DNA of 12,751 nt from the NCBI GenBank assembly GCA_002450755.1, contig DKAI01000102.1, positions 1 through 12,751 of the forward strand, written 5' to 3'. The position numbers and the translations under genes were made by a program. Below the pieces are notes generated by a model. It made no database searches. It was given only the letters and a program-made list of their open reading frames with translations, and was not told the DNA's origin. Below are positions 1-6,616 of the stretch, in pieces (position 1 is the stretch's first letter; each line of letters starts with the position of its first letter). The stretch is from Deltaproteobacteria bacterium UBA6930 (lineage in GTDB: Bacteria; Myxococcota_A; UBA9160; UBA6930).

Positions 1-303
1 CGTTATGAGTTTCCAGTTGTTAGAGGATATAAGTGCTGCACTGGCTTCCAAAGTAGACTTTTGATCAGATCGAATAACCGACTGGTCGTAGTCAAAATAA
101 ATGGCCTGAAGGCCCAATGTTGAACCGTCAACTTCGACGCCTGATGAGGGCGAAGACCCACTGACTCGGTCGTTAAAACCACCGCTACGTGTCTGTGTTG
201 AGGATGCCCCACGGGTATCCCCGCCAGTCCCAGAGGAAGTGCACCCCCAAGCCAGAAGGCTTATTACTGCAAGGCCTATTACGAACAAACGATTTAAGGT
301 CAT
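1..303 (-). CDS. pal: Peptidoglycan-associated lipoprotein Pal (OmpA family), 5' part only
   Basis: The first 101 codons of a lipoprotein gene that continues past the left edge. Translation from the ATG at 303 gives a signal peptide with a hydrophobic stretch (residues 6-18) and a lipobox-like LAWGC with Cys21, then a Gly/Ser/Thr-rich linker (about 22-60). From about residue 67 it reads IYFDYDQSVIRSDQ, the typical opening of the OmpA/Pal peptidoglycan-binding domain; the rest of that domain is outside the window. Pal proteins are anchored in the outer membrane, bind peptidoglycan and work with the Tol complex during cell division. A GGAG lies 9 bases before the ATG. The Trp two residues before the cysteine is unusual for a lipobox. 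No tol genes are visible, and the neighbour upstream is a crotonase. Another OmpA-family lipoprotein is possible, but the linker and FDYD start favour Pal. Confidence 0.82.
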   Translation of the reverse strand, partial: MTLNRLFVIGLAVISLLAWGCTSSGTGGDTRGASSTQTRSGGFNDRVSGSSPSSGVEVDGSTLGLQAIYFDYDQSVIRSDQKSTLEASAALISSNNWKLIT

Positions 304-384
304 TATTTCAATCTCCAGGGTGCAAATGCGTTGCGGAAAAACAACACCCGTCGACTTTTGCGGGCTCCGCGCGTTACGCGATCA

Positions 385-414
385 GTTAGACTCGGAAATT
401 CTCTACTACCTCAA
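385..414 (-). promoter_or_regulatory. Possible sigma-70-type promoter for pal
   Basis: On the minus strand, TTGAGG (409-414) and TCTAAC (385-390) are separated by 18 bases, about 80 bases before the pal start. Each box is an imperfect match, so this is a weak candidate. The 171-base gap between the crotonase stop and the pal ATG is long enough to hold a separate promoter. Confidence 0.25.
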
Positions 415-442
415 CACCATAATTCACACTTTCCCCACTCTA

Positions 443-473
443 GAGAGAAGCGCAAGGCTTTGCGCAAACTCTC
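443..473 (-). terminator. Hairpin just after the crotonase stop codon
   Basis: A perfect 6-base stem GCGCAA/TTGCGC with a 4-base loop (450-465) lies inside outer arms GAGAG/CTCTC (443-447 and 469-473), separated by a small AA/AAA internal loop. It begins 2 bases past the crotonase stop on the minus strand. There is no clear run of U after the stem, so it may be a weak terminator, a processing or 3'-end stabilising structure, or a transcript-level separator between the crotonase and pal. Confidence 0.4.
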
Positions 474-474
474 C

Positions 475-1257
475 CTAAATGCCGCGAAATTGAGGACGCC
501 TTTTCTCCATGAAGGCTCGTACTCCTTCTTTGTAGTCCTCGCTTTCAAAGCAAGCCCGAACCGATTTCTCTAAGGCGCTTTTGTCACGTTGATCCGGTGG
601 TAAAGCGAACTCACGCGCCGCGCCCTTTGCCGCCCGGATCGTTAGGGGAGCGTTAGCAGCAACCCGAGTGGCGATTTTACGAACCTCCGTCTCCAATGCG
701 GCTTTCGGAAAAATTCTATTTACGAACCCGTACTCGAGAGCCTCCTTGGCGTCATATTTTTGCCCAGTGAAAAAGATTTCCTTTGCCACGGCAGGACCTA
801 CAAGCTGAATCAATGTGTCCACCCCGGAGCTTGCGTACCCCACACCAAGTTTCGCCGCGGGAATGGCAAAGACCCCATCATCTGCTGTGTAACGAAGATC
901 CGTTCCCAAAGAAACCGCGAGACCTCCACCCACACAAAACCCATGAATCATCGATATTAAAGGCTTCCGCGTGTCTCTAATCGAAGTGAACGCTCTATTC
1001 GTCAGGTCGTTATAGTTTTCTGATGCCTCTCCCGTTCTGGACTTCTCAAACTCAGAAATATCCGCGCCTGAAACGAAGGCAACCTCACCGGCTCCTCTCA
1101 GCAAAATCACCCGAATCTTGGGATCAGCGTCGAGGGCAGCCAAAGCCTCTGTGAGCTGAACCCACATATTTTTAGAAAGTGCATTCCGACGCTCTGGATG
1201 ATCGAAAATCACCCAGGCAAGGAACTCTTCTTTCTCAACTCTTACCTGTCCCGCCAT
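475..1257 (-). CDS. Crotonase-family protein (enoyl-CoA hydratase/isomerase-like) lacking both canonical catalytic Glu
   Basis: 260 residues, the normal length for a single-domain crotonase. These cytoplasmic enzymes bind acyl-CoA thioesters and stabilise an enolate in an oxyanion hole. Both oxyanion segments are present: SGADI (63-67) and HGFCVGGG (105-112). Aligned by eye with rat mitochondrial enoyl-CoA hydratase, the two catalytic glutamates (GGGCEL and QPE, 20 residues apart) fall on Ala114 and Ala134, also 20 apart, so ordinary hydration of 2-enoyl-CoA is doubtful. The stretch FAIPAAKLGVGY is, as far as I recall, typical of a large group annotated simply as enoyl-CoA hydratase. The ATG start lies inside the end of the upstream BON lipoprotein gene (16-base overlap) and is preceded by GGGAGG (1262-1267), so translational coupling is likely. 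The fold is certain; the reaction is unknown. Confidence 0.88.
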   Translation of the reverse strand: MAGQVRVEKEEFLAWVIFDHPERRNALSKNMWVQLTEALAALDADPKIRVILLRGAGEVAFVSGADISEFEKSRTGEASENYNDLTNRAFTSIRDTRKPLISMIHGFCVGGGLAVSLGTDLRYTADDGVFAIPAAKLGVGYASSGVDTLIQLVGPAVAKEIFFTGQKYDAKEALEYGFVNRIFPKAALETEVRKIATRVAANAPLTIRAAKGAAREFALPPDQRDKSALEKSVRACFESEDYKEGVRAFMEKRRPQFRGI

Positions 1258-1928
1258 GAATCCTCCCTACCGCTCAGGGTGAGTAAGTTATCTACCCTGC
1301 GTACGCCGTTAACTCTTTCAGCAATATTTAGTGCAAGCGTCCGAATTTGAACGCTGGGCACTAGGCCCCGTAATGTAACGACCCCCATTTTTACCTCCAC
1401 CGAGATAGCAACCTGTGCCAATGGTTTCGCCTGCAAGATTTCGCCTTGAACTTTACGGAAAAGTGCAATATCTGAAACCGCAGATGCCTCTCGGGGCCTA
1501 TCGACACCTAAACTTTTCAATGCTTGCTCAGCTTGTCGGAACTCTGATTGCGCAGCAAGTAGCTCCATCTCTACGGCATCAACCTCCGCAAGCGCCGCCT
1601 CTGCAACCTCCCTAGCCATTTCGACTTCCTGATTTTTTTGCCGCATCCGAGCTAAAGCCGTTTCAAACACTAAATGGGCTCTGGCGATGGTCGCACCTTG
1701 TGTCCCTAGAGTTTCACTTTTTTCTGAATCCCCTCGCCCGTCAGTCCAGGACCCCTGATCTCCCGCATCAAGTGCCTGAAAATCCTCTCCGAAACCTTTC
1801 TGTTGGACTTTGCTGACACCCTGACGTACATCCTCTTCTAACGATGAATCCGTTCCGCATGCTACGATTACTAGAAACCCCAGACATAATAAAATGATGA
1901 GGCTCAGGTGAAAGTTGGCTCTTGGCAA
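1242..1928 (-). CDS. BON-domain lipoprotein with coiled coil
   Basis: 228 residues, not assignable to a named protein. The N-terminus has a lipoprotein signal peptide: Arg3, a hydrophobic core (8-23) and the lipobox IVAC with Cys24. After a low-complexity linker (about 25-75), residues about 80-140 are Ala/Glu/Gln-rich with heptad-like spacing, predicting a coiled coil. Residues about 152-218 resemble a BON domain (VSVEV-type strand, GVVTLRGLV, AERVNGVRRVDNLL), a module found in periplasmic proteins such as OsmY and thought to bind membranes or other proteins. The start is TTG at 1928: it gives a complete signal peptide, an in-frame stop lies a few codons upstream, and GGGGG precedes it by 7 bases. 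It is probably cotranscribed with the overlapping crotonase gene. An envelope-stress or structural role is a guess. Confidence 0.8.
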   Translation of the reverse strand: MPRANFHLSLIILLCLGFLVIVACGTDSSLEEDVRQGVSKVQQKGFGEDFQALDAGDQGSWTDGRGDSEKSETLGTQGATIARAHLVFETALARMRQKNQEVEMAREVAEAALAEVDAVEMELLAAQSEFRQAEQALKSLGVDRPREASAVSDIALFRKVQGEILQAKPLAQVAISVEVKMGVVTLRGLVPSVQIRTLALNIAERVNGVRRVDNLLTLSGREDSWRDR

Positions 1929-1981
1929 AAGAAGACCCCCTTTTCTCTCAGACTAACCCACCCGTTGGCTAGCTTCTCATT

Positions 1982-3469
1982 ATGATTGCTAATAACGGGC
2001 TAAAAACCTTAATCATTCGCTACTCCGGAGAGCTAACTACAAAGGGGAAAGGCACACGAAAAGTTCTCCAAAAAGCGCTGATACGCAATTTACGCGAGGC
2101 TCTCTCGGAAAATGGAATCTCTGAGTCGCCAGTAGCATTCCGTGAACGTGCCTTCGTCCATCAAGTACAGGACCAGGCAGCTGAAATCGCGTCAAGAGTA
2201 TTCGGGGTACAATCCGCCTCTCTGGCTATTCCATTTGAGGCCAAAGATTTAAAAACTACTGTGGAAGAGGCTAAAAAAGTCTTTGCTCCTCTCGTTGCTA
2301 GTAAAAGCTTTGCCGTTCGAACCCGCCTTGTTGGTGGCACTTCCGGCTACGACTGGTCCGGTACCAAACTAGAACGTGAACTAGGCACAGCTCTTTTGCC
2401 CTTCGCCTCGCGAGTCGACTTGTCGAATCCGGAGTTCACAGCTCTAGTCGAAACGCACAGAAACCAACTGTTCGCGGTAACCCATACACGCAAGGGCCCG
2501 GCGGGCTTACCTTTCAGCGGAGAAGGACGAGCACTCGCTCTCGTGTCCGGTGGATACGACTCCGCTGTCGCAGCTTGGAAGGTAATGCGCCGCGGAGTTC
2601 ATGTGGATTTTATCTTTTTTAATTTGGGTGGAGTTGAACATGCTAAAGAAACTCTAAAAGTCTCCAAGCTTCTAGCAAGTCAATGGGGATACGGGGTTCG
2701 ACCACGCTTCTTTTGGCTCGAATTCGATCAAATAGTTTCTGAAATCAAACTTCACTGTAACGCTCGTTATTGGCAGATCGTACTGAAGCGCCTGATGTTC
2801 CGAGCAAGCTCAATCATTACTGAGAACGCGAATTACGATGCGCTAATAACCGGCGAAGCGATAGGCCAAGTCTCTTCTCAAACACTTCGCAACCTTACCG
2901 TTATTTCTGAAGCAAGCGACTTAACTATTCTCCGTCCTCTAATAGGAAGTAACAAGAGCGACATTATTCAGCTCTCTAAACATATCGGGACAGAAGAATT
3001 GTCTGCAAAAGTTCAAGAATACTGTGCACTCAATCGAAAAAATCCCTCCACCTCAGCACCATCTGAGGTAATTGCTAGCGAAGAACGCTTGATCTCTTCG
3101 GGCTTGTTACATGAAATTGTTGGCAACGCCCACACGCTAGATATCAAATCTACCCAGATAGAATCGAATAGGAACAACTCAAGTGCTATCAAAGCAGTGC
3201 CAAGCGACGTGATCATTATAGACATTCGGCCTAAACAAATGTATGCCAATTGGCATCTCGAAAACGCCCTCTCGCTCGAATGGAATCAAGCAATTTTAGG
3301 ATACAAGTCCTTCTCAAAAGACAGCTGCTATCTAATCTGTTGCGAGTATGGCCTTTTATCGGGCCATCTAGTTGAACAAATGAAAAAAGTAGGACTAGAG
3401 GCTTATCACCTAGAAGGAGGAATAAGCTCACATCGAAAGGAGCTAAAGGGATTCAAGAAACCTCAATAA
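1982..3469 (+). CDS. thiI: tRNA 4-thiouridine synthase ThiI with C-terminal rhodanese domain
   Basis: 495 residues, close to the 482 of E. coli ThiI. ThiI adenylates uridine 8 of tRNA and delivers persulfide sulfur to make 4-thiouridine; in some bacteria its rhodanese domain also supplies sulfur for the thiamine thiazole ring. Domain order: N-terminal ferredoxin-like and THUMP region (about 1-170), PP-loop pyrophosphatase domain with SGGYDS (189-194), GEAIGQVSSQTLRNL (291-305), and a rhodanese domain (about 405-490). Both cysteines corresponding to E. coli Cys344 and Cys456 are present: Cys348 in EYC and Cys454 in CCEYG, so the sulfur-transfer chemistry appears intact. The residue before the rhodanese cysteine is a second Cys (453). 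The start aligns with E. coli ThiI (KTLIIRYSGELT against KFIIKLFPEIT), but no Shine-Dalgarno is visible. The 3' end overlaps the convergent hydrolase gene. No thiamine biosynthesis genes are nearby. Confidence 0.95.
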   Translation: MIANNGLKTLIIRYSGELTTKGKGTRKVLQKALIRNLREALSENGISESPVAFRERAFVHQVQDQAAEIASRVFGVQSASLAIPFEAKDLKTTVEEAKKVFAPLVASKSFAVRTRLVGGTSGYDWSGTKLERELGTALLPFASRVDLSNPEFTALVETHRNQLFAVTHTRKGPAGLPFSGEGRALALVSGGYDSAVAAWKVMRRGVHVDFIFFNLGGVEHAKETLKVSKLLASQWGYGVRPRFFWLEFDQIVSEIKLHCNARYWQIVLKRLMFRASSIITENANYDALITGEAIGQVSSQTLRNLTVISEASDLTILRPLIGSNKSDIIQLSKHIGTEELSAKVQEYCALNRKNPSTSAPSEVIASEERLISSGLLHEIVGNAHTLDIKSTQIESNRNNSSAIKAVPSDVIIIDIRPKQMYANWHLENALSLEWNQAILGYKSFSKDSCYLICCEYGLLSGHLVEQMKKVGLEAYHLEGGISSHRKELKGFKKPQ

Positions 3470-4255
3470 CTCCCGATTGAAGAATTCCTCTTGATCAATA
3501 TTTATCACGTGCCCAGCCCTCGGTACAATGGTGTATTTAGCATTGGGCAATCGCGATGCCATTACCTCGCCCGCCCGACGAAAAGCCTTATCATGTTCCC
3601 CAATCAAAATAAATGCGGGTTGTTTTATCCTATCTAGATCATCGACCACTCCTGGTGCAAGAGCGGTGACTTTTCTGCCAAAGTGAGCCACACCTTCGGG
3701 GTCCTGCGAAAGGATGGCTCGACCAGCCGACTGCGCTGCTGGTAGGCTTGGATTCAACCCAATCGCCAATTTCGCGGCCGCCCCTTCAGTCCAGCCATTG
3801 AAGCCTGTTTTTTCAAGCCTTTTTGCAATTCTCTCCACCTGCTCAGACCATGCTCTTTGAGCTTCGGGTTTTTTAAAACCTGGTCCGGTTGAAATTAGAA
3901 CAAGGGCTCGAACGCGATCAGGAAAATGCAATGCAAAGTGTAGTGATGCCAGTCCGCCAAAAGACAAACCCGCCAACACCACCGGCTCTTCAGGAGAGGT
4001 AAAGTCCACTATTTTTTTTAAGTCAATTAAAACTTTTTCAAGTGAATATAAATGACTTCCACTAGGTGCGTCGGATTGACCATGACCACGATAGTCCCAC
4101 CGAACGACCTTAAATCCAGCATCAACCAACGAATCGACTTGACCACTGAAATTTTGTCCCGTTTGGCAATAACCTGAAGAAAAAATCACGGAAGATCCAA
4201 TGCCACTAATTTCTACGTGCAAGGTCAATCCGTCTTCTGTTGATATGCTACTCAT
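3443..4255 (-). CDS. Alpha/beta-hydrolase family protein
   Basis: About 270 residues, a single alpha/beta-hydrolase fold domain with a complete predicted catalytic triad. Counting from the upstream ATG at 4261, the nucleophile Ser100 sits in GLSFGG, the acid is Asp224 in GEHD, and the base is His251 in AGHVI. RWDYRGHGQSD (54-64) is a further family hallmark. The usual His-Gly before the oxyanion hole is replaced by Ser-Gly (29-30). Substrate unknown: the family includes esterases, lactonases, haloperoxidase-like enzymes and C-C hydrolases. No signal peptide, so probably cytoplasmic. I prefer the ATG at 4255 because AGGA lies 5 bases before it; the ATG at 4261 has none at a useful distance. 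The 3' end overlaps convergent thiI by 27 bases, and a 216-base gap separates it from sppA upstream. Confidence 0.85.
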   Translation of the reverse strand: MSSISTEDGLTLHVEISGIGSSVIFSSGYCQTGQNFSGQVDSLVDAGFKVVRWDYRGHGQSDAPSGSHLYSLEKVLIDLKKIVDFTSPEEPVVLAGLSFGGLASLHFALHFPDRVRALVLISTGPGFKKPEAQRAWSEQVERIAKRLEKTGFNGWTEGAAAKLAIGLNPSLPAAQSAGRAILSQDPEGVAHFGRKVTALAPGVVDDLDRIKQPAFILIGEHDKAFRRAGEVMASRLPNAKYTIVPRAGHVINIDQEEFFNRELLRFLESL

Positions 4256-4471
4256 TTTCATCCTGATTCATAATTTCCTAAAGCATGGTCCATGCAATCC
4301 ACTGTTCTTAAACTAGCCATTGTATCGTGAAACCAGGAACCAATTCTTTGGTCTTTATTATTGATATAATTTTGACTTCAATTTCTTCTCTTAATTCTTC
4401 GAAATTCAACTCATCAGTCGAAATCTTCCAAATATATTTTTCTTAAACCCTTTTAAAGCGACGTCCGCTTT
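4256..4471. other. Non-coding gap between the hydrolase and sppA
   Basis: This is an AT-rich stretch with no gene I would call. On the minus strand a 44-codon open stretch (4308-4442) reads like a small charged protein (contains FEELREEIEVK and ELVPGF), but it lacks ATG or GTG and a ribosome binding site; only an internal TTG is available. A second minus frame from ATG 4320 encodes 20 residues and stops at 4258, overlapping the upstream hydrolase ATG by ATGA. Either could be a remnant of a decayed gene, a leader ORF or chance. The stretch must also hold the promoter of the hydrolase unless that gene is read through from sppA. Confidence 0.5.
4451..4471 (-). terminator. Weak intrinsic terminator candidate after sppA
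   Basis: Directly after the sppA stop codon, the minus strand reads AAAGCG-GACGT-CGCTTTT: a 6-base stem with a 5-base loop, followed by TTTT and then AAAA. The stem is short and the U-run is only four bases, so termination would be partial at best. Confidence 0.3.
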
Positions 4472-6178
4472 CTATCGAATGTGCGGAATTACAGTAGAAA
4501 AGAGTACTGGGGACCCTACCGGAATTCGAGAAAATTCCCATAATTCTCTCGGTATTTGAGAGATGTTTTCTGAGAGAATCGTATCCGAAGCTCCAGAAAG
4601 AATCTTTCTCCCCAGTTGTTGCGCGAGTGACTTTTGGCGGGGAAAACTGATTAACAATACATCCTGCGGCTCTTCATAGCCCAAAAGACGAGTAGCTTCT
4701 GAAATCGCGATGTCCATCCCTCCTAAAACATCGACAAGGCCTCTCCTTTTTGCCTGAATACCTGTGAAGACCCTACCTCGACCATTTAAATCCACACTAT
4801 CTTTTGAAAGTTTTCGACCTTGGGAAACTCTGTTTAGAAATCTCTCATAAACCTGTTTCATTTCCTCTTGTAAACGTTTTCTCCCTCTTGCAGAAAGTGG
4901 TTTTGTCAACAAAGAGAGTTCAGCGTAGTCTCCGCGCGTCTCGTGCGCAGTTCCTATTTTTAAGGTCTTTAATAACTTCTCAAGTACTGGTCTCAGTACA
5001 AAAACTCCTATTGAGCCTGTTATGGTTCCTGGAGATGCAACAACAATGTCCGCGCCTGAAGCTATGTAATAGCCACCTGAGGCTGCTACATCTGAAAGCG
5101 AAGCAATAACCGGTATCCCAACTTCTCTTACCCTGCGCACCGCGTCCCAAATTATGTCAGATGCTAATGCTGAACCGCCGGGGCTATCGATACGCAAAAT
5201 TACGGCATCAATGTCGTCAGAATGGGTAATATCCTCTAACGCTTCTAATATAACTTCCGAATTAATTTGGGTGCTCCCATTAATTCGATCAGTTCCTTTT
5301 CCCGTAACTACGGGGCCACTTGCATACACCACAGCAATAGAAAGATCAGCTGAAAAACCAAGGTCATCGATATCTACTTTCGCATAGTCCCGTGCATTGA
5401 TCACTTCAACTTTGAGATTATCAACAAGAGTTGAGAAGCTCGAAATTCCATCTATAAGTCCAAGCTCCTGGACTTTCTTTAAAGAAACTGGTGCTTTTTC
5501 AATAGCCGCCTTGACTTGATCGACCGCGATGTTACGAGACTGGGAAATTCCATTAACAAACTGAGAATTGATGGAATTTATCAACCACTCCGTCATTTCT
5601 CGGTTTTGGTCCGACATCGTTTCTCTTGTCAATGTTTCTATTGCAGTCTTGTAAGAACCGATCCGCTCATATTCAAACGAGACTCCAAACTGTTCTAAAA
5701 AATCTCCCAGGAAAAAATATTCTGCTGCCAATCCTATTAAGGGGTTACGCATACCAGGCGCCAAATAAACCTCATCTGCGGCGCTAGCCACGTAATACTC
5801 AAGATTAGAACTCAAAGTCTCTGTCTCTAGATAAGCAACAACTCTTAGACCCTTGCCTGAAAGGCGCTGAATAGCCGCACGTACTTCTTGACCTTTCGCC
5901 CAGCCAATTTCTAAATCTCGAATTTTAAGCAAAACACCCGCGACACGATCGTCTCGTTCGACCTTAGACAATTCCGACAAGATGAAAGAAAAAGGCCTCG
6001 AAGATCCTGGAAAGAGAAAACCGAAAAAGGCTGGGTTAGCTGATTCTGCATAGTCGCCTTTAAGTTCTACAACTAAATAACTTCCTTTTGGTATATCTGC
6101 ACTGCGGCCAGCAGACCAAATTAAAACAACGACAATAAGAACGGGTATTGCCAAAATCCAGAGCCAAGGCTTCCTCAA
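4472..6178 (-). CDS. sppA: Signal peptide peptidase SppA, long two-domain (67K) type
   Basis: 568 residues, close to the roughly 618 of E. coli SppA and about twice the short bacterial form. SppA is an inner-membrane serine protease that degrades leftover signal peptides after secretion. One transmembrane helix is near the N-terminus (about 5-22). Two S49 domains follow. The N-terminal one supplies the general base Lys177 in GSYKTAIE, and the C-terminal one supplies the nucleophile Ser367 in DVAASGGYYIAS, matching the split Lys/Ser dyad of E. coli (Lys209, Ser409). IDSPGGS (330-336) and TGSIGVF (387-393) are also family hallmarks. The start is TTG at 6178, supported by a strong GGAGGT 9 bases upstream and by the position of the membrane anchor. 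It is transcribed divergently from the TPR gene, 72 bases away. The dyad is intact, so it should be active. Confidence 0.95.
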   Translation of the reverse strand: MRKPWLWILAIPVLIVVVLIWSAGRSADIPKGSYLVVELKGDYAESANPAFFGFLFPGSSRPFSFILSELSKVERDDRVAGVLLKIRDLEIGWAKGQEVRAAIQRLSGKGLRVVAYLETETLSSNLEYYVASAADEVYLAPGMRNPLIGLAAEYFFLGDFLEQFGVSFEYERIGSYKTAIETLTRETMSDQNREMTEWLINSINSQFVNGISQSRNIAVDQVKAAIEKAPVSLKKVQELGLIDGISSFSTLVDNLKVEVINARDYAKVDIDDLGFSADLSIAVVYASGPVVTGKGTDRINGSTQINSEVILEALEDITHSDDIDAVILRIDSPGGSALASDIIWDAVRRVREVGIPVIASLSDVAASGGYYIASGADIVVASPGTITGSIGVFVLRPVLEKLLKTLKIGTAHETRGDYAELSLLTKPLSARGRKRLQEEMKQVYERFLNRVSQGRKLSKDSVDLNGRGRVFTGIQAKRRGLVDVLGGMDIAISEATRLLGYEEPQDVLLISFPRQKSLAQQLGRKILSGASDTILSENISQIPRELWEFSRIPVGSPVLFSTVIPHIR

Positions 6179-6186
6179 CTGTTTTT

Positions 6187-6192
6187 ACCTCC
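6187..6192 (-). promoter_or_regulatory. Ribosome binding site of sppA
   Basis: GGAGGT on the minus strand, 9 bases before the TTG at 6178. It is one of the clearest Shine-Dalgarno matches in the window and decides this non-ATG start. Confidence 0.65.
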
Positions 6193-6215
6193 AGTACAAG
6201 AATAACCGTGCTTTT

Positions 6216-6244
6216 TGCGATTGCTTCGGTCAAGACGCTACACT
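6216..6244 (+). promoter_or_regulatory. Possible promoter giving a leaderless TPR mRNA
   Basis: TTGCGA (6216-6221) and TACACT (6239-6244; four of six consensus bases) are 17 bases apart. TACACT ends 6 bases before the ATG at 6251, so transcription would begin at or next to the start codon. The absence of a Shine-Dalgarno fits this. Both boxes are imperfect. Confidence 0.3.
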
Positions 6245-6250
6245 TCCGAT

Positions 6251-6577
6251 ATGGGAGACCCTCAAAGCCTCTACAAAAAAGGATTTCAGCATTTTATAGC
6301 CGGTGAATATGACTTGGCTGCATCGGAATACCGCGAGTCAGTCTCGCTTGATCCTAGCCTTGCGATCGCGTGGAATGGTCTAGCGATGTCGCTCGACCGA
6401 CTAGGAGACATAGATGGAGCTCTTGAAGCCGGCAAGGTGTTGGTAGAACTTGAACCTAACGAGCCCTTAGGCCACACGAGCCTTTCTATTTTTTACCAAA
6501 AGAAGGGGATGATTCCCGAGGCAGAGGAGGAAAAGGCTCTTGCTATGAGACTTACGATGGCGGGACAAGAAAAATAA
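6251..6577 (+). CDS. Small tetratricopeptide-repeat (TPR) protein
   Basis: 108 residues from the ATG at 6251, made of about three TPR units (roughly 4-36, 37-70 and 71-104) with typical small/large spacing: YKKGFQHFIAGEYDLAA, AWNGLAMSLDRLGDIDGAL, and HTSLSIFYQKKGMIPEAEEE. TPR units pack into a superhelix that binds partner proteins. There is no signal peptide, so it is probably cytoplasmic. The partner is unknown. The frame could extend to a TTG at 6217, but the added residues (LRSRRYTSD) are not TPR-like, so I take the ATG. No Shine-Dalgarno is visible and the mRNA may be leaderless. It is divergent from sppA and convergent with the pseudouridine synthase, so it is a single-gene unit. I recall similar short TPR proteins with a conserved FYQ-KGMIPEAEEEKA ending in deltaproteobacteria-type genomes, but cannot confirm it here. 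Confidence 0.85.
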   Translation: MGDPQSLYKKGFQHFIAGEYDLAASEYRESVSLDPSLAIAWNGLAMSLDRLGDIDGALEAGKVLVELEPNEPLGHTSLSIFYQKKGMIPEAEEEKALAMRLTMAGQEK

Positions 6578-6616
6578 AGTCGCCATATTTATCAGGCACG
6601 GCACTGGAATTCCGAC

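Noticed and set aside
371..382. CGCG-TTA-CGCG short hairpin in the crotonase-pal gap
   Set aside because: A 4-base stem of a self-complementary word is expected by chance and has no flanking terminator features.
4365..4370. A perfect TATAAT on the plus strand in the gap before sppA's 3' end
   Set aside because: It lies in AT-rich sequence, has no -35 box at a suitable distance and would point antisense into sppA.
4804..5109. A 101-codon plus-strand frame inside sppA
   Set aside because: It is antisense to the S49 catalytic region of sppA and its protein is not domain-like, so it is a shadow frame.
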